Below are positions 8,924 through 18,512 of a stretch of 64,000 nucleotides of DNA, piece after piece (within the stretch, counting starts at the first letter, position 1; each line of letters begins with the position of its first letter). Where the stretch lies: NCBI GenBank assembly GCA_934100165.1, contig CAKOPN010000002.1, positions 1 through 64,000 on the forward strand, given 5' to 3'. The notes below the pieces were generated by a model. It was not told the origin of the DNA. It searched no databases and saw only the letters and a program-made list of their open reading frames with translations. The DNA is from an uncultured Bacilli bacterium (lineage in GTDB: Bacteria > Bacillota_I > Bacilli_A > RF39 > UBA660). Made by a program: the position numbers and the translations under genes.

Positions 8924-11041
8924 CTATCCTTGACTTATGTTAGTGTATCCTAGTAAATGTTTTTGCATTACTAATATATCGTTAATTGTAACTTTTGAAT
9001 CTTTATTAACATCTGCTGCTCTATAATATGGATTTAGTAGGGTAGTTTGTCCAAGTAGATGTTTTTGAACTGCTAGTAAGTCAGATAAACTTATGGTTCC
9101 ATCACCATTTGTGTCACCATATATGACAACTTCTAATGTTTTTTCACTACCATTTATTGATATTGTTACTTTATCTCCTGTAACTATTGTACCGGTATTT
9201 TTTGTTTCATTATTTTTATTCTTAATATTTACGGATACTGTTTTGTATTTTTTAGTTAAGTTTTCAATTACAGTATTAACATCTGTTGTCATTGGTATGT
9301 TCCACAAATAATTATCATTGTATTTGTAAGTTGAACTTTTTAGAACATCATCATGTGTTATTACTATTTCAGGTTCATCAGGTTTTTCTTTTCTGTCACG
9401 AATTATTGTGATTGTATAAGTTTTTAAATCACCATTTTGTGCTGTGACATTTATTTTAAAATCTGATTTGTCATTTTCTAGTTTAAATGTTCCAGCTCCT
9501 TCTACTTTTGGTTTTCCATTTACAGATGTTGCATCAATTATGACACTTTCAGTATATGGAACTGTTACTGTGTATTCAGTAGTTCCTCCATAGAAGTTTG
9601 TTACCATATTTCCATTTACTTTTAGTTCTTTCAACCAGTTGTTTGGATTTCCCATATTTGGTAGGGAAGTTGATTCTGGTAATGAATCAAAAATTGGTAT
9701 TGTAAAGACAAAACTGTTATTTAGCACATTTGCATTTACATATGATGAGTAGGTGATAGATGCTGCTGAAGTACGTGATATTACACTTGTATCGTATTGG
9801 TGCCATACACCTTTTGTAGCTGTTGGTGATACATTAAATCTTTGAAAGTAAGATGTGTATTGTCCACATAGGATGTAGTTTTTAGATATAAGATACATTC
9901 CTTCAAGTATTGCTGTTTCTTGCGTATTCCATTTAAATGCTTTAGCTTGTTGTAATGATTTTAATTTTGGATCTTTGGAAGAGCTAGCACCATAATTAAA
10001 GAAGTTATAGTATCCAGTGTAATCGACCCCGTCTGATAGAACTCCAGCTTTTCCGTTTGTAACTATGTTTGTATCATATAAACCAACTTCTTGTCTAGAT
10101 AATGATGAGAAGAAAATTGGTGATGTTTGATATGTTTCAGCACCTTTCATAAAGTGTGGTACGAATTGTCCCATAAAATCTGTGTATAGTATTTTTCTAA
10201 CTACATCTTCAGTTTGATATTCTGGATCGTATAATAGGTTTTCAAACATAAAGATGTATTTTTCATCTAGAAAGTTTCTTGGGTCCATATAGTATTCAAT
10301 TGTTTTTCTATGTGCTTGATACCAATATAGGCCATCGTGTGGTTGAAAAGTGTCGGTTTCAAAGTCATAGTTTCCAGATTCTGTTGAAAGAAGTCCTTCA
10401 TAACCTTGGTTTTTTCTTGACTGATTTACATTTAACAAGTTTTTACCTATTGGTAATTGTTCTTGCATTGCATTATTCCAATTAACTCTTGTTTTAACGC
10501 CCTTAAATATCCAGTTCGGATGAATTTTGTGAAGTTCTTTTAATTTTATTTTGTAACTTTCTGGAAAACCTTGATTTGTTAAGTATGCATCAAATTCTTC
10601 ATCTGTCAAATCCTTCATTTCTTTTTTGCTTGGGTCTTTAGGTTCTTCTTTATCGTCATCTTTATTGTCTGATGGATTTTCTTCTGTTGGCTTGTCCTCT
10701 TTTGGTGGTACTGGCTCTTCAGTAGTAGTTGTTTCTATATCTGCAAGATATGTTGAACATACATATCCTTTGTATGATGTAGAATTTCCATCATAAATTA
10801 TTTCTGCCCATTTATCATCGCAACCACTTGATTTATCGATTTCACTGTATGATGTAATTGTTACTCTTGTATTATGAGGTATGGTTATTATTTTATTGCT
10901 AGCAGTAGTTGGACCTTCTCTTAACTTTAATCCATTGGTTGCCGCAACCCTTCCTGTTGTTTTTTCCACAGCATAAACGGTTGGAATAAAAAATATTGCT
11001 ATAAATATTGTAAGTAAGTATAAAAAATGCTTTTTATTCAT
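8924..11041 (-). CDS. Secreted glucosaminidase-like wall hydrolase with SH3 and dockerin domains
   Basis: A 705-residue secreted protein. It has a signal peptide ending VYA, then a bacterial SH3 domain at about 27-100 (GLKLREGPTTASNKI, GYVCSTYLA). An acidic Pro/Glu linker leads to a glucosaminidase-like catalytic domain at about 150-460, with a candidate catalytic Glu in SRQEVG and the YYNFFNYGA motif usual in LytD-type N-acetylglucosaminidases. A cadherin-like module follows, and the C-terminus is a type I dockerin with two calcium loops (DTNGDGTISLSDLL and DVNKDSKVTINDIL), each followed by a QKHLLG helix. The start is the third ATG of the open frame, because GGAGGTG lies between the first two ATGs and it. 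First gene of the operon. Confidence 0.85.
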   Translation of the reverse strand: MNKKHFLYLLTIFIAIFFIPTVYAVEKTTGRVAATNGLKLREGPTTASNKIITIPHNTRVTITSYSEIDKSSGCDDKWAEIIYDGNSTSYKGYVCSTYLADIETTTTEEPVPPKEDKPTEENPSDNKDDDKEEPKDPSKKEMKDLTDEEFDAYLTNQGFPESYKIKLKELHKIHPNWIFKGVKTRVNWNNAMQEQLPIGKNLLNVNQSRKNQGYEGLLSTESGNYDFETDTFQPHDGLYWYQAHRKTIEYYMDPRNFLDEKYIFMFENLLYDPEYQTEDVVRKILYTDFMGQFVPHFMKGAETYQTSPIFFSSLSRQEVGLYDTNIVTNGKAGVLSDGVDYTGYYNFFNYGASSSKDPKLKSLQQAKAFKWNTQETAILEGMYLISKNYILCGQYTSYFQRFNVSPTATKGVWHQYDTSVISRTSAASITYSSYVNANVLNNSFVFTIPIFDSLPESTSLPNMGNPNNWLKELKVNGNMVTNFYGGTTEYTVTVPYTESVIIDATSVNGKPKVEGAGTFKLENDKSDFKINVTAQNGDLKTYTITIIRDRKEKPDEPEIVITHDDVLKSSTYKYNDNYLWNIPMTTDVNTVIENLTKKYKTVSVNIKNKNNETKNTGTIVTGDKVTISINGSEKTLEVVIYGDTNGDGTISLSDLLAVQKHLLGQTTLLNPYYRAADVNKDSKVTINDILVMQKHLLGYTNISQG

Positions 11042-11578
11042 AGACACCTCCATCATGTTATAGTAATATAATTATATAGTAATAAATCATTTTAGTCCAC
11101 GTAGTGGGAAAATCTTTTAGATAGGGGCCATAATATTAGACATTTTTTTACATTTTATGCTTAATAAATCGACATTTATCTGTTAGAGTAACACTAGAAA
11201 AAATCAAGTATAAAAAATAAAATTTTACATTTATTTTTACACCTATGGCAATAATACACAAATACTGTGTACAAATTTTAATCAGATAAGATTTTTGTTA
11301 CAGTATGTCTATATATTATTTATGTGTACTTTGGAATATAAAAAAATAAAAAATTAGATAAAAATGTGGTTTTAACTAGTTTTTTAAATAAAAATGATAT
11401 AGAATTAGAGATGTTAGATAACGGCATTTTGTTGTAGTTTTGTAGCACAATAAAAGTTCATAATTTTTTTGTGAGGGTGGCGGTATTTTGATTAAAAATC
11501 GTGATAATGAAAAAAATGTAAATAATATCTTACAAAAAATGCAAATATAAAGCTTAAAATTACTTAATAGGAGTTACT
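11042..11578 (+). other. Long AT-rich divergent intergenic region
   Basis: 537 bases between the divergent dockerin operon and the glycan operon. It must hold both promoters. I see a short CCAC/GTGG hairpin at about 11098 and, near the right end, a GAGGGTGG site ahead of a TTG-initiated 20-codon frame (11488-11550). That frame could be a leader peptide, but nothing else supports it. No RNA family is recognisable to me. Confidence 0.4.
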
Positions 11579-12064
11579 ATGGAAAAGAAAAAAAAGACAA
11601 AAGTATTATTTATTTCTTCTACAGGTGGACATTTGTCTGAAATGCTTAGACTTTCACCAATGTTTGAAAAGTATGATTATCATATTATAACAGAGAAAAC
11701 TAAATCTAATTTATCACTTAGAGATAAATATCCTGGAAAAGTTGATTATTTAGTATATGGGACTAAAAAAAATTTCTTAGTATATCCATTTAAACTTTTA
11801 TATAATACTTTCAAAAGTCTTTTTTTCTATTTAAAGTTTAGGCCAAAAGTAATAATAACAACTGGAACACATACCGCAGGACCTATGTGTATAATTGGTA
11901 AAATATTTGGAAGCAAAATTATATATATAGAAACACTTGCTAATATGAAGACAAAAACTGCAACAGGAAGAATTATTTATCATTTTGCGGATTTGTTTGT
12001 TGTACAGTGGGAAGGAATGCTCAAACTTTATCCAAAAGCTAAATATTGGGGGATGATTTATTAA
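11579..12064 (+). CDS. Alg14/PssD-type glycosyltransferase membrane subunit
   Basis: A 161-residue protein of the Alg14/PssD/EpsE family. It is the membrane-binding half of a split glycosyltransferase that adds a sugar to a lipid-linked acceptor on the inner membrane face. Family marks are FISSTGGHLSEMLRL at residues 10-24, the THTAGPMCIIGKIFG segment and IYIETLA. A hydrophobic stretch at about 62-80 would form the membrane contact. AGGAG lies 8 bases before the ATG. Its stop overlaps the start of the Alg13-like partner by one base, which fits a two-subunit enzyme. Confidence 0.88.
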   Translation: MEKKKKTKVLFISSTGGHLSEMLRLSPMFEKYDYHIITEKTKSNLSLRDKYPGKVDYLVYGTKKNFLVYPFKLLYNTFKSLFFYLKFRPKVIITTGTHTAGPMCIIGKIFGSKIIYIETLANMKTKTATGRIIYHFADLFVVQWEGMLKLYPKAKYWGMIY

Positions 12065-12543
12065 TGATACTTATAACACTTGGTACCCAGGACAAGTCTT
12101 TTGAAAGATTATTAAAAGCCGTTGATAAAGAAATAGAAAATGGCAATATTAAAGAAAAAGTAATTGCACAAATTGGTACTACAAAATATGAAAGTAAAAA
12201 TATGGAACTTTTTGATCTTATTCCAAGAGAAAAGTTTGATGATTTGATTGAAGAATGTAGCCTTTTAATAACTCATGGTGGAGTAGGTTCAATACTAACT
12301 GGAGTTACTAAAGGTAAAAAAGTAATTGCAGCGGCTAGACTTTCTAAATATGGAGAACATGTTAATGACCATCAAACACAGATTGTAGAAAGGTTTGCTA
12401 AAGAGAAATACATATTAGAACTTAAAGATTTTAGTAAGCTTGGAAAAATGATTGAAAAGTCTAAATCATTTAAGCCAAAGAAGTTTGTTAGCAATACACA
12501 AAATTTAATAGAACATTTAGAAGACTATATAGATAATCTATAA
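12064..12543 (+). CDS. Alg13/PssE-type glycosyltransferase catalytic subunit
   Basis: A 159-residue protein of the glycosyltransferase 28 C-terminal (Alg13/EpsF/PssE) family, the nucleotide-sugar-binding half that works with the Alg14-like protein. It shows MILITLGTQDKSFERL at the N-terminus and the ITHGGVGSI loop with the following helix (TGVTKGKKVI), then NDHQ, as expected for donor binding. The ATG overlaps the preceding stop by one base (TAATG), with TTGGGGGAT upstream. The in-frame TTG 18 bases earlier lies inside the partner gene and is less likely. The sugar added cannot be told from sequence. Confidence 0.88.
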   Translation: MILITLGTQDKSFERLLKAVDKEIENGNIKEKVIAQIGTTKYESKNMELFDLIPREKFDDLIEECSLLITHGGVGSILTGVTKGKKVIAAARLSKYGEHVNDHQTQIVERFAKEKYILELKDFSKLGKMIEKSKSFKPKKFVSNTQNLIEHLEDYIDNL

Positions 12544-12561
12544 ACTAAGAAGGTACACATT

Positions 12562-14025
12562 ATGAAAGAAAGATTTGAAATACTAAATTATAAATACAGA
12601 ATACTCATACTTACTTTTTTGTTTTTCCTTGTTATTACAGCACTTTGCCCTTTAAGTGGCGAAGATTTAGGTTATTACCTTATTAGCAAAGGAAATATTT
12701 TTGATAATATAGATATACTAGACGGTAGAATTATTACCGAATTACTTGTTCCATTTTTTTGTGGTAATAAGCTTCTTTTTAATATTGTTTTTTCTTTTTT
12801 AGTGTCTCTTTTTGTGTATGAATGCAATAATGCTTTGGGAATAGTTAAATGTAAACACTATTATCTTTTTCCTTTCTTAAATCTTTTACTTGTTAGTGTA
12901 TTTACTTTTTCGTATAGCTATATGTCAGTATCTAGTACAGTTACTTATACTTTCCCAGCTTTACTTATATTTATTTATTTCTTAAAAATTGTAAAAAGAG
13001 AAGATTACTTGTTTAAATTTAATGACTATGTTTTGATTACTTTGGTTGTGCTTTATGTTTCTTTTTCTTCAGTGTTTATTGGTCTTACATTTGCATTAAC
13101 AAATTTTTTCTTCTATCTATTATGTTTGAAGAGAAAAAGAAATATCTCTAACATTTATATTTTAATTTTAATATTACAAGTACTTGCTGTTGTTACTTCA
13201 TTTACATTTATTGATAAAACACTTTTTTATAAAAATGTAAACACAATGCTTAGTTTTTTACCATCATATATAGATAACGTTTTTTCTAAAAATATTGTAA
13301 TTGTATTTTTATCTGTTATACCAATTAACTATTATTTGAATGATAAACTCGGTGATTTTGTATATAAAAGAGTAATAATTACTTTTTTTGATGCAATAGT
13401 AGCTTTTTCAATTACATACAATTTTTACTATTATGTTCCAGTTAATATGAATTTAGTTATAAGTAAATATTTTGGAGTATTTGCTACAGAGAATTGGTAT
13501 TACATTTTTTATTATCTTATATATTATGTACTTTATTTTTGTACAATAAGACATTTTGTTAAATCAAAAAAAGTTAAAGATATACTTACTATACTTTATT
13601 TATCTACAATTTTCCTTAATGCTTTCAACTTACTTAGCCCAATGTGGGATGTTGGAAATACAATTTATAATATTTTCTTTATGATTTTGTCACTTAGTGT
13701 TTTGTTTAAAGATATAGAGATAAAAATATATCCAAAATTTACAATTTTAGTATTAACTTTATTGGTACTTTATTATGTTTCTATGTTTGGAGTAATAAAA
13801 TATATAGACGAAACTAGGGAAGACTATATTGATGAACAAGTGGAAGCCAAGAGTAAAATCGTTGAGGTGAAAGCCAATCCTTTATATCTAGTATGGAGAT
13901 ATAATCCTGTTAACTTTTTTCAAGAAAAAGATTTTAAGCTTTATTATGATATACCAGAAGATAGTCAAATAGAAGTTAAATACTTTGGAGTATTTGAAAA
14001 GATAAAAAATAAAGTTAAGGAGTGA
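12562..14025 (+). CDS. Polytopic membrane protein, probable glycan assembly (DUF6056-like)
   Basis: A 487-residue integral membrane protein with about ten to twelve hydrophobic segments. The extracytoplasmic loop after the first span has GEDLGYY and DGRIITELL, a pattern of acidic and aromatic residues like that in DUF6056/GtrII-type proteins, some of which are GT-C-like glycosyltransferases. A soluble segment of about 80 residues follows the last span. It sits between the Alg13-like and GtrB-like genes with an AAGAAGG site, so it probably modifies or polymerises the lipid-linked glycan those enzymes make. The exact activity is inference. Confidence 0.6.
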   Translation: MKERFEILNYKYRILILTFLFFLVITALCPLSGEDLGYYLISKGNIFDNIDILDGRIITELLVPFFCGNKLLFNIVFSFLVSLFVYECNNALGIVKCKHYYLFPFLNLLLVSVFTFSYSYMSVSSTVTYTFPALLIFIYFLKIVKREDYLFKFNDYVLITLVVLYVSFSSVFIGLTFALTNFFFYLLCLKRKRNISNIYILILILQVLAVVTSFTFIDKTLFYKNVNTMLSFLPSYIDNVFSKNIVIVFLSVIPINYYLNDKLGDFVYKRVIITFFDAIVAFSITYNFYYYVPVNMNLVISKYFGVFATENWYYIFYYLIYYVLYFCTIRHFVKSKKVKDILTILYLSTIFLNAFNLLSPMWDVGNTIYNIFFMILSLSVLFKDIEIKIYPKFTILVLTLLVLYYVSMFGVIKYIDETREDYIDEQVEAKSKIVEVKANPLYLVWRYNPVNFFQEKDFKLYYDIPEDSQIEVKYFGVFEKIKNKVKE

Positions 14026-14029
14026 TATT

Positions 14030-14968
14030 ATGAAAAAAAAGTTATTATCAGTTATTGTACCTTGTTATAATGAGCAAGAATCTCTTCCATATTTTTATAA
14101 AGAGATAAAAACAGTGGAAAAGAAAATGGACTATGTTGATTTTGAATACATTTTTGTAAATGATGGTTCAAAAGACAAAACATTAGACATACTTAGAGAT
14201 TTTGCAAAAAAAGATAAGAAAGTAAGGTATGTTTCTTTTTCTAGAAACTTTGGTAAAGAAGCTGCTATGCTTGCAGGTCTTGATTATTCTAAAGGTGATT
14301 ATGTAACATTAATGGATGCTGATTTACAAGATCCACCTCATCTATTGATTGATATGTATAAAGGTATTACTGAAGAAGGATTTGACTGTGTTGGTACAAG
14401 AAGAGTAACTAGAAAAGGTGAACCAGTTATAAGAAGTTTCTTTGCTCGAATGTTTTATAAAATTATAAATAAAATGTCAAAAGTTGAGATGGTAGATGGT
14501 GCTCGTGATTTTAGACTTATGACAAGACAAATGGTAGATTCTATTTTATCTTTGAAAGAATATAATCGTTATTCAAAAGGTCTTTTTAGTTTTGTTGGTT
14601 ACAAGACTAAATGGTTAGAGTATGAAAATGTTCAAAGAGTGGCAGGAAGTACAAAATGGAGTTTCTGGAAACTTTTAATATATGCATTTGAGGGAATAAT
14701 TGCTTTTTCAACAACTCCTCTTATGATAGCAGCTTTAGTTGGAATAATTTTCTTTATCGTTTCATTTATTATGATAATAGTAATAATCGTTAGAACACTT
14801 ACTTTTGGAGATCCTGTTAGTGGTTGGCCAAGCTTGGTATGTATAATTTTCTTTGTTAGTGGAGTACAGCTTTTCTGTCTTGGAATTATTGGGGCATACC
14901 TTTCCAAGACTTATTTGGAGACTAAAAATAGACCTGTTTATATTGTTAAAGAAACTGAAAAAGATTAG
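14030..14968 (+). CDS. GtrB/DPM1-like polyprenyl-phosphate glycosyltransferase (GT2)
   Basis: A 312-residue family 2 glycosyltransferase with two C-terminal membrane spans (about 230-255 and 270-292), the layout of GtrB and bacterial DPM1-like enzymes that load a sugar on undecaprenyl phosphate. The GT-A motifs are present: VIVPCYNEQESL, FVNDGSKDKT, and DADLQDPP with the metal-binding DAD. The RNFGKEAAML and RDFRLM segments are typical. It lies 5 bases after the membrane protein, which would be the natural user of the lipid-linked sugar. Last gene of the operon. Confidence 0.9.
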   Translation: MKKKLLSVIVPCYNEQESLPYFYKEIKTVEKKMDYVDFEYIFVNDGSKDKTLDILRDFAKKDKKVRYVSFSRNFGKEAAMLAGLDYSKGDYVTLMDADLQDPPHLLIDMYKGITEEGFDCVGTRRVTRKGEPVIRSFFARMFYKIINKMSKVEMVDGARDFRLMTRQMVDSILSLKEYNRYSKGLFSFVGYKTKWLEYENVQRVAGSTKWSFWKLLIYAFEGIIAFSTTPLMIAALVGIIFFIVSFIMIIVIIVRTLTFGDPVSGWPSLVCIIFFVSGVQLFCLGIIGAYLSKTYLETKNRPVYIVKETEKD

Positions 14969-14970
14969 TA

Positions 14971-15001
14971 AACTTTTAGTACTTTTGCTAAAAGTTTTTT
15001 T
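14971..15001 (+). terminator. Terminator of the glycan operon
   Basis: AACTTTTAG pairs with CTAAAAGTT around an 8-base loop, then seven T. Confidence 0.9.
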
Positions 15002-15068
15002 CTTGGATTAAGAAAGTAGTGCAAAAAAGGTTTTTGTATCGTATAATTGTTATGGAAAAGGTGATTTA

Positions 15069-18000
15069 ATGTATAAAATAATGGATGGTAATGAAGCGTG
15101 TAGTTATGTTTCATATAATTTTGCGGAACTAGCTGCGATTTACCCAATAACACCAGCATCTCCAATGGCAGAGTATGTTGATAAATGGGCAAATAGTGGT
15201 AAAGTTAACTTTTTTGGGGAAAAGGTTGATGTTGTTGAAATGGAAAGTGAGGCTGGCGCTATTGCTAGTGCTCATGGTGCTCTTCAAAATGGTATTTTAG
15301 CTACTACTTATACTGCGTCACAGGGGTTACTTTTAATGATTCCTAATATGTATAAAATTGCTGGAGAAATGCTTCCTTGCGTAATAAATGTTGCAGCAAG
15401 GAGCCTTGCTACACATGCTTTATCAATATTAGGGGATCATCAAGATATATATGCTGTGAGACAGACTGGTTTTGCTATGCTTGCATCATCTTCTGTACAA
15501 GATGTCATGGATTTAACTAGTGTTAGTTATTTATCTAGTTTGAAAGGGAAGATACCTTTTGTAAATTTCTTTGATGGTTTTAGAACTAGTCATGAACTTC
15601 AAAAAGTTGAAGTTATTGATATGGACAAGGTTAGGGGACTTATTGATAAAAAGTCACTTAATGAATTTAGAAAAAAAGCTTTAAGCATAAATAATGTTAC
15701 TAGAGGCACTAATGAAAATGATGATATATATTTCCAAATAACTGAAGCTAGAAATAAATATTATGACTCGCTTGGTGATATTATTAATTCTTATATGGAA
15801 AAAATAAATGAGATTACAGGTAAGAATTACAAACCATTTAATTATTATGGAAGTAGTAATGCTGATAGAGTAATTGTAGCTATGGGTTCTGTTTGTGAGA
15901 CTATAAAAGAGACTATTGATGTAATGAACAACAATGGTGAAAAAGTTGGACTTGTAGAAGTTCATCTTTATAGACCTTTTAGTAGTAAATACTTTTTAGA
16001 TGTACTGCCTAAGTCAGTTAAAAAAATGGCAGTTCTTGATAGAACTAAAGAAAACGGTGCTAAAGAACCACTTTACCTTGATGTTTGTGAGGTACTTAAC
16101 AGTGTTAAATCAAAGATTAAAGTGGTTGGCGGAAGATATGGACTATCAAGTAAGAACACTACACCATGTCATATAAAGAGTGTTTATGATTTTCTTAATA
16201 GTAAAGATATGTTTAATGGATTTACTATTGGAATCAATGATGATGTTACTAATCTTAGTCTTAAACCAAGTGATTTAATTTATAAAAGTGGTAATCATGA
16301 AATCCTTATTTATGGATTTGGATCAGATGGAATGGTTAGTGTTTCTAAAGATATTATTAAGATAATAGGAAATAATACGAATGCTTTTACACAAGGATAT
16401 TTTGAATATGATTCTAAGAAGTCAGGTGGTGTTACTAGATGTCATATTAGACTTGGTAACAAACCAATTCGTTCTACTTATTATGTAAAATATCCTAGTA
16501 TTGTTGTATGTACTAAAGATACATATTTGAAAAAGTTCCAAATGCTTGATGATATCCTTGAAAATGGTATTTTTGTATTAAATACTTCAAAATCAAAAGA
16601 TGAAATACTAGAGTATCTTTCTAATTCTGATAGAGAAATACTAAAAAAACGTAATATTAAATTTTATATAATAAATGCTAATAAAATTGCTATGGAACAA
16701 GGACTTGATAACAAGATAAATACTATAATGGCGACGGTAATATTTAAAATAGGTAAACTAATAGATTTTAATTTTGCTATAAATGAAATTAAAAAATCTT
16801 TGGAAGTTCTTTTGACCAATAAAGGAAGAGATGTAATTGATAAAAATATTAAAGCTATAGATAATGCTCTTGAAACTTTAGAACTTGTTAATTCTGATGA
16901 TATTAAAATTAAATCTGAAAGAGTTATTGAAAAAGAGAAAGATGTATTTACTTTAATTACTGAAAGACGAGGAAATGAAATCCCTGTTAGTAAACTTGAA
17001 AAATATGTTGATGGAACTTTTGAAGGAGGACTATCTCATCTTGAAAAAAGAGAAGTTACACAGATGCTTCCTTGTTATGATGCAAGTAAATGTATTATGT
17101 GCAATCAATGTTCTTTAGTTTGCCCACATGCAGTTATTAGACCTTTCCTTTTAGATGAAAAAGAAGAAAAAAATGCTCCAGCATCTTTAAAACCTAAATT
17201 AAAGGATTCACTAATTAAAGATCAAAATCTCAAGTTTACAATTGGTGTAAGTATGGATAATTGTACAGGATGTTCTTTGTGTAGCAATGTGTGCCCTGGT
17301 AGAAATAAAGAAAAAGCTATTGTTATGAAGCCTGTTTCAGAAGTTAAAACAGATGACAATGTAATAAGTAATAAGTATTTGTTTGAAAAAGTTAAAGAAA
17401 AGAAAGTTATGCCGCTTAACACCATTAAAGGAAGTCAGTTTGCTATGCCTAGATTTGAATTTTCTGGTGCATGTGCTGGTTGTGGTGAGACACCGTACTT
17501 AAAACTTTTAACACAATTATTTGGGCCAGAACTTGTAATTAGTAATGCAACAGGATGTTCTTCTATTTATGGAGGAAGCATTCCTGGTACTTCTTATAAC
17601 GTTCCTTGGGCTAACTCACTTTTTGAAGATAATGCTGAGTTTGGTTTTGGTATGATGCTTGCAGATAAAATTCATAAAGAGAAAATCAGAAGTGCAATAT
17701 ATAGAAATTTAAAGAAAATTCCTAGTGAATATAAAGAAATATGTGCAGCATATTACAAAAGAGGAGATTATGAATCAAGTTTACTTTTCTATGAAATAGT
17801 AAATAAGACGAAGATTAAAGAGTTAATTGAATTAAAAGAATTCATTAAACCTAAATCATACTGGATTGTTGGTGGAGATGGTTGGGCTTATGATATTGGA
17901 TATAATGGTCTTGATCATGTTCTATCATGCAAAGAAAATGTTAATATACTTGTTTTAGATACAGAAGTTTATTCTAACACTGGTGGCCAGTCTTCTAAAT

Positions 18001-18488
18001 CAAGCAAGGTAGGAAGTGTTGCTAAATTTACTTCTGGTGGTAAGAATCTTCCAAAGAAAGATTTAGCTAAAATAGCACTTACTTATCCACATGTTTATGT
18101 TGCTACTGTGTCACTTGGTGCTAATATGATGCAAACAATTAAAGCGTTTACTGAAGCTAAAGCATATAATGGACCATCAATCATAATTGCATATGCTCCT
18201 TGTATTGCACAAGGTATAAAACTTGGAATGAGTAATTCAATAAATGAAGAGAAGAAAGCTACTGAGTCTGGATATTTTCCAATATTTAGATATAATCCAG
18301 AGACAAATAAATTTAGTTTAGATAGTAAAGCTAATTTTGATTTATATAATGAATTTTTAGATGGTGAGACAAGATACTCATCTTTAGCGAAAGTTAATCC
18401 AAATAAAAAAGATGAACTTTATGAAGCTAATAAAAATAATGCTATTAACAGATACAAGTATTATGAGTCACTAAAAAGCGATAAATAA
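15069..18488 (+). CDS. nifJ: Pyruvate:ferredoxin (flavodoxin) oxidoreductase
   Basis: A 1139-residue single-chain enzyme that oxidises pyruvate and CoA to acetyl-CoA and CO2 and reduces ferredoxin; it is central to anaerobic energy metabolism. All domains are on one chain. The N-terminal part has YPITPASPMAE. Two ferredoxin-type [4Fe-4S] motifs are near residues 674 (CIMCNQCSLVCPH) and 731 (CTGCSLCSNVCPG). The proximal cluster and TPP domain has CAGCGETPY, GDGWAYDIG near 934 and NTGGQ. Length is close to the usual 1170. AAAGGTGA precedes the ATG. It appears monocistronic or joined to the small gene that follows. Confidence 0.96.
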   Translation: MYKIMDGNEACSYVSYNFAELAAIYPITPASPMAEYVDKWANSGKVNFFGEKVDVVEMESEAGAIASAHGALQNGILATTYTASQGLLLMIPNMYKIAGEMLPCVINVAARSLATHALSILGDHQDIYAVRQTGFAMLASSSVQDVMDLTSVSYLSSLKGKIPFVNFFDGFRTSHELQKVEVIDMDKVRGLIDKKSLNEFRKKALSINNVTRGTNENDDIYFQITEARNKYYDSLGDIINSYMEKINEITGKNYKPFNYYGSSNADRVIVAMGSVCETIKETIDVMNNNGEKVGLVEVHLYRPFSSKYFLDVLPKSVKKMAVLDRTKENGAKEPLYLDVCEVLNSVKSKIKVVGGRYGLSSKNTTPCHIKSVYDFLNSKDMFNGFTIGINDDVTNLSLKPSDLIYKSGNHEILIYGFGSDGMVSVSKDIIKIIGNNTNAFTQGYFEYDSKKSGGVTRCHIRLGNKPIRSTYYVKYPSIVVCTKDTYLKKFQMLDDILENGIFVLNTSKSKDEILEYLSNSDREILKKRNIKFYIINANKIAMEQGLDNKINTIMATVIFKIGKLIDFNFAINEIKKSLEVLLTNKGRDVIDKNIKAIDNALETLELVNSDDIKIKSERVIEKEKDVFTLITERRGNEIPVSKLEKYVDGTFEGGLSHLEKREVTQMLPCYDASKCIMCNQCSLVCPHAVIRPFLLDEKEEKNAPASLKPKLKDSLIKDQNLKFTIGVSMDNCTGCSLCSNVCPGRNKEKAIVMKPVSEVKTDDNVISNKYLFEKVKEKKVMPLNTIKGSQFAMPRFEFSGACAGCGETPYLKLLTQLFGPELVISNATGCSSIYGGSIPGTSYNVPWANSLFEDNAEFGFGMMLADKIHKEKIRSAIYRNLKKIPSEYKEICAAYYKRGDYESSLLFYEIVNKTKIKELIELKEFIKPKSYWIVGGDGWAYDIGYNGLDHVLSCKENVNILVLDTEVYSNTGGQSSKSSKVGSVAKFTSGGKNLPKKDLAKIALTYPHVYVATVSLGANMMQTIKAFTEAKAYNGPSIIIAYAPCIAQGIKLGMSNSINEEKKATESGYFPIFRYNPETNKFSLDSKANFDLYNEFLDGETRYSSLAKVNPNKKDELYEANKNNAINRYKYYESLKSDK

Positions 18489-18512
18489 TATTTGATATAG
18501 AATGGGGGAAAT

